From NCBI GenBank assembly GCA_029975915.1, contig JARKOC010000332.1, positions 30,077 through 94,076 of the forward strand: a stretch of 64,000 nt of DNA, in the 5' to 3' direction. How positions within the stretch are numbered: position 1 is the stretch's first letter; every line of letters starts with the position of its first letter. The position numbers were made by a program, and so were the translations under genes. The DNA comes from Bryobacteraceae bacterium (GTDB taxonomy: Bacteria > Acidobacteriota > Terriglobia > Bryobacterales > Bryobacteraceae). This document shows, in pieces, positions 26,976 through 36,635 of this stretch. The notes below the pieces were generated by a model. The model saw nothing but the letters and a program-made list of their open reading frames with translations, searched no databases and was not told where the DNA came from.

Positions 26976-28498
26976 ACGTTGAACTCGATTCCCTGCGCGA
27001 GAGGCAGATTTTTGGACCAGTTGATGGTGACGGTCTGGCGGCGCATGTACTGTTTCCAACTGTCGCTGCCGGCTTCGCGGCCGCCGCCGGTTTCTTTCTC
27101 GCCCCCGAACGCCCCGCCGATCTCGGCGCCGCTGGTGCCGATGTTGACATTGGCGATGCCGCAATCGCTTCCTCGTGTGCTGAGAAACGTCTCGGCGGCC
27201 GAGACGCTGTCGGTAAAGATGGCCGATGAGAGGCCCTGCGGGACGGCGTTATGCCAATCGATGGCCTCGTCAAGGGTGTCGTATTCCATGAGATAAAGCA
27301 CCGGCGCGAAAAGTTCTTCCGCTACGACGGGCATGTGGGGCCAGGCGCGGATGAGGGTGGGTTCGACAAAAAAACCGCCGCCTCGTTCGATGGCATTCCC
27401 GCCGTGGATGACCTCGCCGCCTTCCGACTTGGCCTTGGCGATGCCTTCGATCATGTCGTCGACGGCGGCGCGGTTGACGAGCGGGCCCATGACTGTGGAC
27501 TCGTCGAGCGGGTCGCCGATTCGGATCTGGGCATAGGCGGCGCGGAGGCGTTCGATGAATCCGGTGGCGATCTTCTTTTGAAGGAAGATGCGGCGAATCG
27601 TCGTGCAACGCTGTCCGGCCGTCCCGACGGCGCCGAACAAAACGGCGCGCAAAGCGAGATCGAGGTTTGCGGATTCAGTGATGATGACGCCGTTGTTGCC
27701 GCCGAGTTCGAGAATGGTGCGCCCGAGGCGGCGGCCGACAACCTCGGCCACGCGGTAACCCATGGTGCAACTGCCGGTCGCCGAAACCAGCGGGACTCGC
27801 TTGTCGTGCAACATGCGCTCGCCGACGGTCCGGCCCTTGCCGATGACGAGCGTGAAGACGCCCTGCCAGCCGTGCCGTTCAAGGACGCGGTTGCAGATGT
27901 TCTGAACGGCAATGGCGGTCAGCGGCGTGTCGGAGGAGGGTTTCCAGAGTACCGTGTCGCCGCAGACGGCGGCGATCATGGCGTTCCAACTCCAGACGGC
28001 GACGGGGAAGTTGAAGGCGGAGATGACGCCGGCAATGCCGAGAGGATGCCATTGCTCGTACATACGGTGCTCAGGGCGCTCGCTGTGCATGGAGAGGCCG
28101 TAGAGCTGGCGGGAGAGGCCGACGGAGAAGTCGGCGATGTCGATCATTTCCTGGACTTCGCCGCGGCCCTCGGCGATGATCTTGCCCATTTCGAGGGTGA
28201 CCAATGCCGCGAGCGGCTCCTTGTTGATGCGAAGCTCTTCGCCAATCTGGCGGACGATCTCGCCGCGCTTGGGAGCGGGCAGCAGACGCCAGCGGAGGAA
28301 GGTTTCGTGCGTCTCGGAGGCGACCCGGTCGTAATCGTCTTCGGTAGCCATGCGGACAGAGGCGATGGGCTCGCCCGTGGTGGGGTTCAACGAGACCAGT
28401 TCACGGCTTGAGGGGGAGTCGAGCCAGTTCCTGCCACAGGCGCCTGGATTGGACGGTTGGATACCGAGTTGATCGAGAATTTGTTGTAGGTCTGCCAT
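26972..28498 (-). CDS. Aldehyde dehydrogenase, antiquitin/ALDH7 type (aminoadipate-semialdehyde dehydrogenase-like)
   Basis: 508 residues, NAD-dependent aldehyde dehydrogenase. Catalytic Cys lies in GTAGQRCTTIRR and the general base Glu in LELGGNN; ISAFNFPVAVWSWN forms the coenzyme pocket. The tail GGGREAGSDSWKQYMRRQT is diagnostic of the ALDH7/antiquitin group, which oxidises alpha-aminoadipate semialdehyde (piperideine-6-carboxylate) in lysine breakdown. No export signal. Its stop overlaps the start of the YncE-phosphoesterase gene. Lysine catabolism genes are not visible nearby, so the physiological substrate stays open. Confidence 0.92.
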   Translation of the reverse strand: MADLQQILDQLGIQPSNPGACGRNWLDSPSSRELVSLNPTTGEPIASVRMATEDDYDRVASETHETFLRWRLLPAPKRGEIVRQIGEELRINKEPLAALVTLEMGKIIAEGRGEVQEMIDIADFSVGLSRQLYGLSMHSERPEHRMYEQWHPLGIAGVISAFNFPVAVWSWNAMIAAVCGDTVLWKPSSDTPLTAIAVQNICNRVLERHGWQGVFTLVIGKGRTVGERMLHDKRVPLVSATGSCTMGYRVAEVVGRRLGRTILELGGNNGVIITESANLDLALRAVLFGAVGTAGQRCTTIRRIFLQKKIATGFIERLRAAYAQIRIGDPLDESTVMGPLVNRAAVDDMIEGIAKAKSEGGEVIHGGNAIERGGGFFVEPTLIRAWPHMPVVAEELFAPVLYLMEYDTLDEAIDWHNAVPQGLSSAIFTDSVSAAETFLSTRGSDCGIANVNIGTSGAEIGGAFGGEKETGGGREAGSDSWKQYMRRQTVTINWSKNLPLAQGIEFNV

Positions 28499-28822
28499 CG
28501 AAATCTGGTCCTCGCGTCATTGTAAGACGGGAAACGTTTCAATGGCTTGAATCGAAGGTTGGCGGCGGGCACAAAAGCACATGGACGAACCGCCCAGACT
28601 GAACCCCAAAGTTGAAGCACGGCGAATGTGGCTGTGCGTCCGCGCCAACAGAGAGATGGCGCAATGAGCAGCAGGCAATTCCGTCATCTCCAAGGTTCAA
28701 GTGCTGCGCGAGCCCCAACATCCACGCAGCCTCACGCATTAGGTGCTCCGGCGCCGGGAACCCGGCCCTCATCCATCCAGCGGACTAGGGCCGGGTACTC
28801 GGATTCACTCGCGATCTCAGTT
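28499..28822. other. Non-coding interval
   Basis: 324 bases between two minus-strand genes. I see no open frame with family features, no T-run hairpin and no repeat. It must hold the promoter of the aldehyde dehydrogenase gene and the 3' end of the isomerase-like transcript. Confidence 0.5.
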
Positions 28823-30430
28823 CTATTCCAGTCCGTGCTCCGTCCCGCACACATTCACTTCAATCCCCATCTCACGGAACATCGCCGCCTTGGCGGCCAG
28901 CGCTTTGTTCGCATCGGCCGCCGACGGCGCATACGCCACCTGGATATGGTTCGCCTTGTGCTTCGCCATAAACTGGTCGCGCGACACGCCATAGGTCACC
29001 GCGCTCATGATTGGCCACTGCGGTGTGGTCAACTGCCAGCGGCGTTCGGTCTCTTCCTGCGGCAAGTCCACCACCTTGGCCCGGCCGATGTCGGCGCGCA
29101 GAATCCCTGCGTCCACATACACGCGGCTCCAGACAATCTCACCCGGCTTCGAGATGCCCTTCAGCGATCCGCCGCCCAGCCGGAAGTACATCGCGCCCTG
29201 GCGTTCACTTGATGCACCGGCATAACCGCCAACGAAATGCTGCGGCGGCGCCGCGCCCGAGATCAGGTACACCCAAACGAACTCGCCGTTGTACTCCTCG
29301 CCCCACCGCACGTCATGCAGCGTCGTCTCCGGGTCATACCCTAGTTCCGTCCAGATCCGGTTCGTGCACAGCGCATCCAGGCCCGCGCACTCGTCCACTT
29401 CGTTGAAGTGCGGCAGCGCCTTGCCCTCATACAGCACTCGGCCGTTTCCTCGCGCCGTCACCGGCGGACGGTCCACGTTGTTCAACAACCCCTCGGCCAG
29501 ATCCGACGCGGGCGACAGGTCCTTCAACCCCTGCTGATACTGGATGCCGATCGTCGCGCAACCGAAGTCGTCGGCAATGCGCAACGCCGAGATGTACATC
29601 TTGCACTGCATCAGTATCTGATCTTCGGTCAGGTCGGTCTCAGGATTCGGACCTGTGACGAACTTCATGCCCTTGGCGTCGAGCCACGCCTTCACGGCCT
29701 TGGCCTCTTCGTCCGGCGTCGCCAGCATCTCGGCCCACAGCGCGCTCTGGCTCAGCCGCTCTTTGAAGATGCCGGTCCGGTGCAGCAATTCGTCGGGGAT
29801 GATGGCGTTGTACATACCCATGCACCCTTCGTCAAAGATGCCCATGATGGCTTTGTTCTTGTAGAGATCCTTGGCCAGTCGCGCGCCCAGCGCCTCAGCG
29901 TCGGCGGGCAGCTTGAAGGCGCCCAGCGGCCGCGCGTGCTTGGTTTCGTGGACGATCTTCTCGCCCTTGAGCCACTTTTCGAGATTCGACAGGAAGAATT
30001 CGTCGTCGAAGTTCACGCTCCACAGCGACGAATACGGCACGCCCGCTTTCGTCAGACTGCCGTTCAGGTTCAACATGCCCACGAGACCGGGCCACTGCCC
30101 GCTCCAGTTCGCCACGGTTAGGATCGGGCCCTGATGCGTCGTCAGCCCAGGCAGAACATGATGGGTGTATTGCCAGACGGCCTCAACGACAATGATCGGC
30201 GCCGTCGGGGAGATCTGACGGAACACCTCCATGCCCTTCTTCTGGGAATCGAGGAAGCCGTGCCTCTTCTCCTCGTCATAGGCGTGGCCGCGCTCGATCT
30301 GGTAGCCCAGGGCGCGCACCGCCGCCATGACCTTCTCTTCCGCTTGTTTCTGGGCCTCCCAGCAGGTCTGGTTGGCCGAAAGGCGCAAGTCGCCGCTCGC
30401 AAGTAAGATGACCGTGTCTGCCATGTCCAC
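28823..30430 (-). CDS. L-fucose isomerase-related protein
   Basis: 535 residues, cytoplasmic. It resembles the L-fucose/L-arabinose isomerase superfamily: two Rossmann-like N-terminal domains (ILTVANWSGQWPGLVGML; GIFDEGCMGMYNAIIPDELL), then a C-terminal barrel with HFVGGYAGASSERQGAM and a late histidine in AKHKANHIQVAYAP. The acidic residue in FDEGCMGM and that histidine are candidate Mn ligands. True FucI is about 590 residues, so the substrate may differ. ATG at 30430 or 30424 could start it. Together with RhaT and the microcompartment aldehyde dehydrogenase it hints at deoxyhexose use (inference). Confidence 0.75.
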   Translation of the reverse strand: MDMADTVILLASGDLRLSANQTCWEAQKQAEEKVMAAVRALGYQIERGHAYDEEKRHGFLDSQKKGMEVFRQISPTAPIIVVEAVWQYTHHVLPGLTTHQGPILTVANWSGQWPGLVGMLNLNGSLTKAGVPYSSLWSVNFDDEFFLSNLEKWLKGEKIVHETKHARPLGAFKLPADAEALGARLAKDLYKNKAIMGIFDEGCMGMYNAIIPDELLHRTGIFKERLSQSALWAEMLATPDEEAKAVKAWLDAKGMKFVTGPNPETDLTEDQILMQCKMYISALRIADDFGCATIGIQYQQGLKDLSPASDLAEGLLNNVDRPPVTARGNGRVLYEGKALPHFNEVDECAGLDALCTNRIWTELGYDPETTLHDVRWGEEYNGEFVWVYLISGAAPPQHFVGGYAGASSERQGAMYFRLGGGSLKGISKPGEIVWSRVYVDAGILRADIGRAKVVDLPQEETERRWQLTTPQWPIMSAVTYGVSRDQFMAKHKANHIQVAYAPSAADANKALAAKAAMFREMGIEVNVCGTEHGLE

Positions 30431-30471
30431 TATTTAAGCACCGCGCGGACCATGGCAAACGCAATCGCCCT

Positions 30472-32190
30472 TTACCTGTCCCTGACCCGGACCTCCACAC
30501 TTGCCGAAGCGCCGGGACCCACCACCACCTGCTGCGCGTTCGCCATGGTCGCAAGCAAGCCAGGATCATCCCGCCACAACGCATCCTTCGCAAACGCCGC
30601 CACCCTGTACTTGCCCGCCAGCAGGTTTGCAAACGTCGCATTGCCCTCGCTGTCGGTCGTTCCCGGTGGCGCAGTGTACGCCAGGCTCGTTCCCGTCACC
30701 GGCTCCCGCACCACCGCCACCATCGCGCCTTCCGCTGGTTTTGAACCGTCGGTCACCTTCACCTGAATCCCCGAAGTCGCCGGCCGCGCCAGGATCTCCA
30801 GTACGTGCCTATCCTCGCCCGGCTTCACCTCGATCGTCATCCAATCGCCCGGTGACCCGTTGTAGCGCAACTCCGCGAGCTTGTACCCCTTCGGCAGCCT
30901 CGCAACATAAACCCTGTACTCATCCGGAAACACCGCCGGCACGGAAAACGTCCCGTCCGCTTTGTTCACTGTGTTCGGCGCGTCCCTGGCGTACGACATA
31001 CTCCTGGCCGACGAAAGCCCCACGTTCATCTCGGTCTCAAACGGCTTCTGCTCACCCACCAGTTCGCCCTCCGCCGGACCCAACAACACCCGCCCCGTCA
31101 CCGTGTATCCCGTCATCAGGTTCAACTCAATCCCGTCGGCGTGCTCATCCGTGACTTCCAGGTAGACCGACGCCCGTTGTCTCTCCGTCGCCGGTTTGTC
31201 CGCTGTCATCACCGAAAGCGCATACGACCCTGGAGGCACATGGTCAAGCTGAAAGGTCGCCCCTGGAGTGACCTTTGTGCTGGCGATCCGCTGGTAGGAC
31301 CTGCTGTCCCGCCCATGCCGGTGCTCGGTCAACATCAGGTCAAGTTGCTCCCCGCCGCCCAGCCCCACTCCGCCCGCGATGCGCCCGCGAATCGAGGCCA
31401 CCCTCTGCTTCGCGATCCGGATGTCCAGCCCCTCCATCCTCGCGCCCGGCAGCACCGTCACCGGCGACGCCTCCTCCGGCGTCGCTGCGCCCGGATAGTA
31501 AACCCGCGAATATCCCCGCTTCTCCACATCCTTCAGCGTTTCATCCGGGGCGGGCGTCTTGAACGCCGCCTGCAAATCCGGCTTCACTTGCAGGTAATAC
31601 TCGCCCGGCGCCAACCCCTTCATCTCGAACCGCCCTTGCGCATCTGTCTTCACGGCCTCTCCGGCGAACGAGAACATCCGGTATCCGGAACTCTTCGTAT
31701 AGCTGTAAGGCGCCACAGCCAGGCCCGCTACACCCTGCCTCGTGTCAGCATCGATCACCCGTCCATACAAAACGGCCTCGGCATCAATGGCCAGGACGAT
31801 ATCGGTCCTAGGTTGCCGCGCTTTCAGCACATACTCCACTTGATTCCGGCCGAAGCGTAACGGTGTCCGGACGTACCCCTGCGCCGAAACGAACAGCATC
31901 ACCGTCGCCGGCGCCTTCACTTTGAATCGGAACCCGCCGTCGCGCTCGGTCACCATCGCCATCCGGCTGCTTTCCGGATCGTTCAGCCCCGTCCCTGGTT
32001 CCACCTGGTAAATGCTCGGCCCATAGCCGTCTCCGGCAATCCCCATCCGCACCAGGATCACCCGCGCCCCTTCCACCGGCTGTTTGGTCGCCGAATCCAC
32101 CACCTTGCCCGACAACTCCACCGCCTCATCTGCCGGCGCCTGAGCCCACGCGGCAGCAGCCATCAGGATCAGTCCAATCCAGAATTTCAT
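30472..32190 (-). CDS. Secreted protein with multiple carboxypeptidase-regulatory-like domains
   Basis: 572 residues from ATG at 32190: signal MKFWIGLILMAAAAWAQA, then a chain of Ig-like beta domains of the carboxypeptidase-regulatory type (VELSGKVVDSATKQPVEGAR; AVLYGRVIDADTRQGVAGLA; TVTGRVLLGPAEG; IQVKVTDGSKPAEGAMVAVV). No catalytic domain follows. Such proteins are abundant in Acidobacteria and may bind surface polymers or serve as scaffolds; the role is unknown. It sits 41 bases upstream of the isomerase-like gene on the same strand and may be co-transcribed with it. Confidence 0.82.
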   Translation of the reverse strand: MKFWIGLILMAAAAWAQAPADEAVELSGKVVDSATKQPVEGARVILVRMGIAGDGYGPSIYQVEPGTGLNDPESSRMAMVTERDGGFRFKVKAPATVMLFVSAQGYVRTPLRFGRNQVEYVLKARQPRTDIVLAIDAEAVLYGRVIDADTRQGVAGLAVAPYSYTKSSGYRMFSFAGEAVKTDAQGRFEMKGLAPGEYYLQVKPDLQAAFKTPAPDETLKDVEKRGYSRVYYPGAATPEEASPVTVLPGARMEGLDIRIAKQRVASIRGRIAGGVGLGGGEQLDLMLTEHRHGRDSRSYQRIASTKVTPGATFQLDHVPPGSYALSVMTADKPATERQRASVYLEVTDEHADGIELNLMTGYTVTGRVLLGPAEGELVGEQKPFETEMNVGLSSARSMSYARDAPNTVNKADGTFSVPAVFPDEYRVYVARLPKGYKLAELRYNGSPGDWMTIEVKPGEDRHVLEILARPATSGIQVKVTDGSKPAEGAMVAVVREPVTGTSLAYTAPPGTTDSEGNATFANLLAGKYRVAAFAKDALWRDDPGLLATMANAQQVVVGPGASASVEVRVRDR

Positions 32191-32336
32191 GCTACAAGTA
32201 GTGGCACAAGAACCCGGCAAATACAATCCCGGGCGCACTTTCGCCTCATAGTCTGCATCACAGGCGATCGCGCCTGCCGTCCAGATTCTGCAAAAGCGCC
32301 GCGTATTGCACTACGGCTGGCCGCGCGTCGACGGAC

Positions 32337-33500
32337 CTATTTTGCCGCGAGGCTGGATATGTCGAAATAGGCCAAGTCCATCTTGGAAAGGCCTGGGAGT
32401 CCGTCGCCTCCCGACGCGAATGCGAGCAGAACTCGCGTGCCAACGAAATGGATGGCTGTGTAGCAGTACCATCCGTTGGGCGAGGCGAGCAGATCATGCG
32501 CGAGGATCCAGGTCTTGCCTTCATCTCGAGAGAGTGCCACCGTCAACGGTGTCCGCTTGCCCCCACTGCGCCGTTCTCCCGAATCGGAGGCCTTGTAACT
32601 CGGATCGATCGAGGAATGGTCGTTCCAGACCATCAGGAGTTCCCCCGTCGACGGGACCCGTTTGATCGACGCCGGCGACAACGGTGAATGAATCGACGAT
32701 GGCCGGGCTTCGCTCCATGTGTCTCCGCCGTCGCTCGAATAGGAAAGGTACTGGCTGCCCAGTTGGGTCCGGATGAACATCATGATGCGGCCGTCCTTCA
32801 ACTCGACAACGCCTGGCTCCTGGAATCCGGCATTGCTGGCGGTGGGGCATTCGAGTTCTGTGCGGCTCCGTCTCCAGGTTTTGCCCGCGTCGTCGGAGAG
32901 ATAGGCCATGGCGATTCCGCGAGATCCGTAGTTGCCGTCCTTCGCTCTGTGCCAGGCGACCGGCGCCACCAGGCGCCCAGATCGAAGCTGGATCACGCGG
33001 TCATTGTTCAGCACAAAGTAGCCCTCTTCTTTGATGCAGAGCGAGGCTGGACTCCAGGTCTTGCCCTCGTCGTTCGAGTAGCGAATATAGGGGCGGCAAT
33101 CGACAACGGAGTTCTTGCGGAGATAGATGAGGGCGATGCGCCCGTCCTGGAGCCGCAACAGGCTGACGCTCATCACGTTCATGCCGCCTTCGTTGGCGAC
33201 GACGGGCGTGTCGGTCTCCGACCACGTCTTGCCGCCGTCAGTCGAGTACCTGGCGACGATGGTGGCGGCATCGTGATCGCCTCCGCCGCTGAAACGCGTA
33301 TAGGCGAACATGATGCGCCCGTCTTTTAAGGTGACAAAGGCGCCTTCGGTATTGCGGGGGTTGCCAGGCGCCGGAGGCAAAAGTTTGAGAACCGTGGCGC
33401 CGCCAAGCGGCGGGTTCCTGGTCAATGGCTGGGCGCCGAGGGGCGGATCGAGGGCGGCGAGCAGGCTGCCGCAGACGAGCACACTGAGCCGGAGTCGCAT
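32337..33500 (-). CDS. Sialidase-like BNR-repeat protein
   Basis: 387 residues with a signal peptide (cleavage near LGAQ) and a six-bladed propeller pattern. Five Asp-boxes are visible: YSTDGGKTW, YSNDEGKTW, LSDDAGKTW, YSSDGGDTW and LSRDEGKTW. Exo-alpha-sialidases and related hydrolases share this fold, but the Arg triad of true sialidases is not obvious, so another glycan target is possible. Secreted. It stands beside sugar genes, divergent from the MFS transporter. Confidence 0.85.
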   Translation of the reverse strand: MRLRLSVLVCGSLLAALDPPLGAQPLTRNPPLGGATVLKLLPPAPGNPRNTEGAFVTLKDGRIMFAYTRFSGGGDHDAATIVARYSTDGGKTWSETDTPVVANEGGMNVMSVSLLRLQDGRIALIYLRKNSVVDCRPYIRYSNDEGKTWSPASLCIKEEGYFVLNNDRVIQLRSGRLVAPVAWHRAKDGNYGSRGIAMAYLSDDAGKTWRRSRTELECPTASNAGFQEPGVVELKDGRIMMFIRTQLGSQYLSYSSDGGDTWSEARPSSIHSPLSPASIKRVPSTGELLMVWNDHSSIDPSYKASDSGERRSGGKRTPLTVALSRDEGKTWILAHDLLASPNGWYCYTAIHFVGTRVLLAFASGGDGLPGLSKMDLAYFDISSLAAK

Positions 33501-33663
33501 ACTGATGTCCTAACTGAACAGTACCTCAGGGCGGAGGCGCACAGGACTATGTGTTGCGGCAAGTTTCCGCGGAGCCAGGGCCCGGCGGCGTTGCTGACCG
33601 GCCATCATGCTATTCTGAGAACCGTTTCGGCTTCAGTGGAGTCCGCCCATCAGGAGATTCGAC

Positions 33664-34938
33664 TTGGTTCAGAGCGAAGGCACCCTTCAAAGGATCCGCA
33701 CCGGCTTTTCGCCCACTTTCTGGATCGCCAATACCGTTGAATTGTTCGAGCGGCTGGCCTTCTATGGTTCCAAGGCCGTCCTGAGTTTCTACCTCGCCAA
33801 CAAGATCGGGCTCGACCTGGCTTCGGCCGGCTGGCTGATTGGAATGTTCGCGGGCCTCACCTGGTCGCTGCCCGTCATCGCCGGCGTCTTTGTGGACCGC
33901 TATGGGTTCAAGCGGACTCTCGCGGTGTGTTTTGCCTGCTTCTCCATCGGCTACTTCCTGATTGGCCTGGGCGGTATGTCCGCCGGGCAGGCGATCACCG
34001 GTTCCATCGGCAAGGTCGGTTACATGGCCGCGGTGCTGATCCTGACCGCCGCCGGCGGGTCGCTCATCAAGCCGTGCATCGTCGGCACCGTCGAGAGAAC
34101 CTCAAATCCGGACTATCGCGCACTCGGCTTTTCCATTTACTACGCGCTGGTGAATCTCGGCGGCGCGATCGGCCCAATCCTTGCGACCATGATCCGCTCC
34201 GAATTCGGCATCGAATACGTCTTCGTGATGTCGGCGGCGACATCGGCCTTGATGCTGGGCGGGACGCTGATGTTTTTCCGCGAGCCCGAAGGCGGCCCGG
34301 CTCCGGGTTCCGGACGGTCCTTCACAAAGGTGTTCGCCGACATGCTTCTAGTGTTCCGCAACGTCCGCTTTGTCGCCTTCCTGGTCATCTTCTCAGGCTT
34401 TTGGATCATGTTCTGGCAAGTCTTTTATTCGCTGCCGTTCTACATCGACGAGATCCTGCAGTTCAAAAGATTCGAAATTCTGGAGACGGTTGACGCCTGG
34501 ACGATCATCGTTCTCAGCGTTCCGCTGACGGCGCTTGCCAAGAAGATGAGGGCGATGAACGCCATGACGTTGGGATTCGCCATCGCCAGCGCATCGTGGC
34601 TGCTCATGGCATGGTCAGCGACGGTCTGGGCTTCGGTGGCGGCGCTGTTTGTGTTCGCCATTGGCGAGTCGTTGCAGGCGCCAAGGTTCTATGAATATGT
34701 AGGCCGGTTGGCTCCACGCGACCAGGTGGGCACGTTCATGGGATTCGCTTTCCTGCCGATCGCCATTGGCTCGTTCATCGCCGGGCGCTTGGGCACGTGG
34801 CTGGTGGAACATTACATCCGGCTGCAGCAGCGGCCTGCGGAGATGTTTCTGATCGTCGCTGGGATCGGATTCGTCTCGACGGTGCTGCTGTATTTGTACG
34901 ACCGGCTGTTCGCGCCTGCGGAAGCCGAAGCTCTATAG
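33664..34938 (+). CDS. MFS transporter, POT/PTR-like
   Basis: 424 residues with about twelve membrane segments. TTG at 33664 is supported by AGGAG seven bases upstream. NTVELFERLAFYGSKAVL near the N-terminus resembles the ExxERFxYYG motif of proton-coupled oligopeptide transporters, and GVFVDRYGFKRTL matches the MFS loop 2-3 signature. The substrate could be peptides or another solute. Convergent with the sugar-binding protein gene, with stop codons overlapping by a few bases (34933-34938). Confidence 0.85.
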   Translation: MVQSEGTLQRIRTGFSPTFWIANTVELFERLAFYGSKAVLSFYLANKIGLDLASAGWLIGMFAGLTWSLPVIAGVFVDRYGFKRTLAVCFACFSIGYFLIGLGGMSAGQAITGSIGKVGYMAAVLILTAAGGSLIKPCIVGTVERTSNPDYRALGFSIYYALVNLGGAIGPILATMIRSEFGIEYVFVMSAATSALMLGGTLMFFREPEGGPAPGSGRSFTKVFADMLLVFRNVRFVAFLVIFSGFWIMFWQVFYSLPFYIDEILQFKRFEILETVDAWTIIVLSVPLTALAKKMRAMNAMTLGFAIASASWLLMAWSATVWASVAALFVFAIGESLQAPRFYEYVGRLAPRDQVGTFMGFAFLPIAIGSFIAGRLGTWLVEHYIRLQQRPAEMFLIVAGIGFVSTVLLYLYDRLFAPAEAEAL

Positions 34939-35883
34939 ATATTTCTGGATATCTGGCTTGAGCAGTTCAATGACCTCGGGCTTGTCGAGGTCCGCTTCCG
35001 TGACGACGCGCGCCGGCAGATCGACCTGTTTAGAGGGCGTCACGCCCCTGGTTTTTTCGATCAGGATCCGGACCGGGTCGTAGCCCAGCCGGAACGCGTC
35101 CTGAACCACCGTGGCGTGCAATGTACCTTCGCGCAGGTCGTCCATCATCGCGTCGCTCGAATCGAAGCCAACGAACTTGACTGTCCCGTTGCGTTTACGC
35201 GCCTTCAACGCCAGAGAGATGCCCGCCGAGGCGGGTTCGGTGGAGGCGAAGAAGCCGCCGAGCGAGGCTTGGGCAGCCAGGATGTTCTCGGCAGCGGCGC
35301 GCGCCTTCGCGCGGTCACCCATGCCGAACTGTTCGGCAATGATTCGGATACCGGGAAACTCAGCTTTTAATGCGTCGCGGAAACCGCGTTCCCGGTCCAT
35401 GGTCGAAAAGCTGCCCGGCGCGTGCATGATGATGGCGGCGTCGCCCTTGCCTCCCATCAACTCGCCCAGTTTGCGGGCGCCGAGTTTGCCTCCTTCGTAG
35501 TTGTCTGTTGACACGAACGAGAGGTAGCTCTGCGTATCGAGTCCCGAATCGAATACAACCACCGGAATGCCCGAGGCCACGGCGCGCTCCACTACTCCAA
35601 CCAGGGCTTTGCGCTCGGCGGCTGCGACTGCGATTCCATCCACGCGCTGGGCGATCATCGAGTCCACGATCTGGATCTGGCGGCTGTAATCGGATTCGGT
35701 CGGCGGCCCGTTCCAGAGGATTTCGGCGCCGTACTTTTTCGCCGCCGCCAGCGCTCCGGCATGAACCGAGACCCAGAACAAGTGGGCCGTCGACTTGGGA
35801 ATGACTGCGATTCGCAACCTCTTCGCTCGATTGCAGGCCGCGAGCGCCGCTGGCAACCAACAGGCGAAATCCCGCCGTCTCAT
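34933..35883 (-). CDS. Periplasmic sugar-binding (RbsB-like) lipoprotein
   Basis: 316 residues from ATG at 35883; MRRRDFACWLPAALAAC has a lipobox-like LAAC. The mature part is a type I periplasmic binding protein: RIAVIPKSTAHLFWVSVHAG, VDGIAVAAAERKAL, IPVVVFDSGLDTQ, GGFFASTEPASAGISLALK, VGFDSSDAMMDDL, TVVQDAFRLGY. It would deliver a monosaccharide to an ABC importer, yet no permease or ATPase gene is adjacent. Its start overlaps the SDR stop (ATGA at 35880-35883), the last gene of a three-gene coupled operon. Confidence 0.88.
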   Translation of the reverse strand: MRRRDFACWLPAALAACNRAKRLRIAVIPKSTAHLFWVSVHAGALAAAKKYGAEILWNGPPTESDYSRQIQIVDSMIAQRVDGIAVAAAERKALVGVVERAVASGIPVVVFDSGLDTQSYLSFVSTDNYEGGKLGARKLGELMGGKGDAAIIMHAPGSFSTMDRERGFRDALKAEFPGIRIIAEQFGMGDRAKARAAAENILAAQASLGGFFASTEPASAGISLALKARKRNGTVKFVGFDSSDAMMDDLREGTLHATVVQDAFRLGYDPVRILIEKTRGVTPSKQVDLPARVVTEADLDKPEVIELLKPDIQKYL

Positions 35884-36635
35884 TGAGCCGTCCAGCCTCC
35901 GTCGATCAGGATATCCGTGCCGGTGATGAATTCGGCGGCTTCGGAGCAGATGAACGCCGCCAGGGCGCCGATGTCCTCGGGACGGCCCCACCTTTGCACA
36001 GGAATCCTGGCAAGAAACGAAGCATTCCATTCCGGATCGTTCAGGATTGGTGCGTTCATCTCTGTCGAACACGGCCCTGGACTGATGGCGACAACGGTGA
36101 TTCCTTCCGGGGCCAGTTCCAGCGCCAGGGCGCGGGTCAGCCCCAGCAAAGCTGCTTTGCTCGACGAATACGCTGCCCGTTCGGGCAGCGAGATATGGCC
36201 CATGATCGAGGAGAGGTTGATGATGCGGCCGTAGCCAGTGCCTTTCATGTGGGGCACGAAGGCCCGGCACATAAGAAACGCGCTGGTGAGGTTGCCGTCC
36301 ATGACGCCGTGCCATTCATCGAGAGTGAAATCCACCAGCGGTTTGCGCAGGTTCACACCGGCGTTGTTCACCAGAATCTGGACTGTCCCGAAACGCGCCA
36401 GGACGTCGCGTTCAAGCTGCGCCACCTGGTCTTCGCGGGTGAGATCGGCCGTGAAGACAGCGGCCTCTCCGCCCACCGCACGAACGGCGCCGGCTGTCTC
36501 CTCCAGTTTGCCGGCATCCCGCGCGACCAGAGCCACGCGCACGCCTTCAGCGCCAAGCGCAACGGCGATAGCACGGCCCAAGCCGCGGCTGGCGCCAGTG
36601 ACCACGGCCGTTTTTCCCGAAAGGAAATCGCTCAT
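35880..36635 (-). CDS. Short-chain dehydrogenase/reductase (classical SDR)
   Basis: 251 residues of a classical SDR: TGASRGLG cofactor loop near 14-21, NNAG in LVNNAGVNL, catalytic Ser in INLSSIMG, YxxxK in YSSSKAAL, and ISPGPCSTEM after strand six. NAD(P)-dependent sugar, polyol or gluconate-type dehydrogenase is likely, given the sugar-binding protein translationally coupled behind it. Its ATG overlaps the stop of the PH-domain gene (36632-36635). Confidence 0.92.
   Translation of the reverse strand: MSDFLSGKTAVVTGASRGLGRAIAVALGAEGVRVALVARDAGKLEETAGAVRAVGGEAAVFTADLTREDQVAQLERDVLARFGTVQILVNNAGVNLRKPLVDFTLDEWHGVMDGNLTSAFLMCRAFVPHMKGTGYGRIINLSSIMGHISLPERAAYSSSKAALLGLTRALALELAPEGITVVAISPGPCSTEMNAPILNDPEWNASFLARIPVQRWGRPEDIGALAAFICSEAAEFITGTDILIDGGWTAQ

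Noticed and set aside
27251..28411. 386-codon plus-strand frame opposite the aldehyde dehydrogenase
   Set aside because: Asp/Gly/Ala-rich antisense shadow; no start signal or motif.
35884..36315. N-terminal extension of the sugar-binding protein frame
   Set aside because: The extension overlaps the SDR gene in another frame, and a lipoprotein signal begins exactly at 35883.
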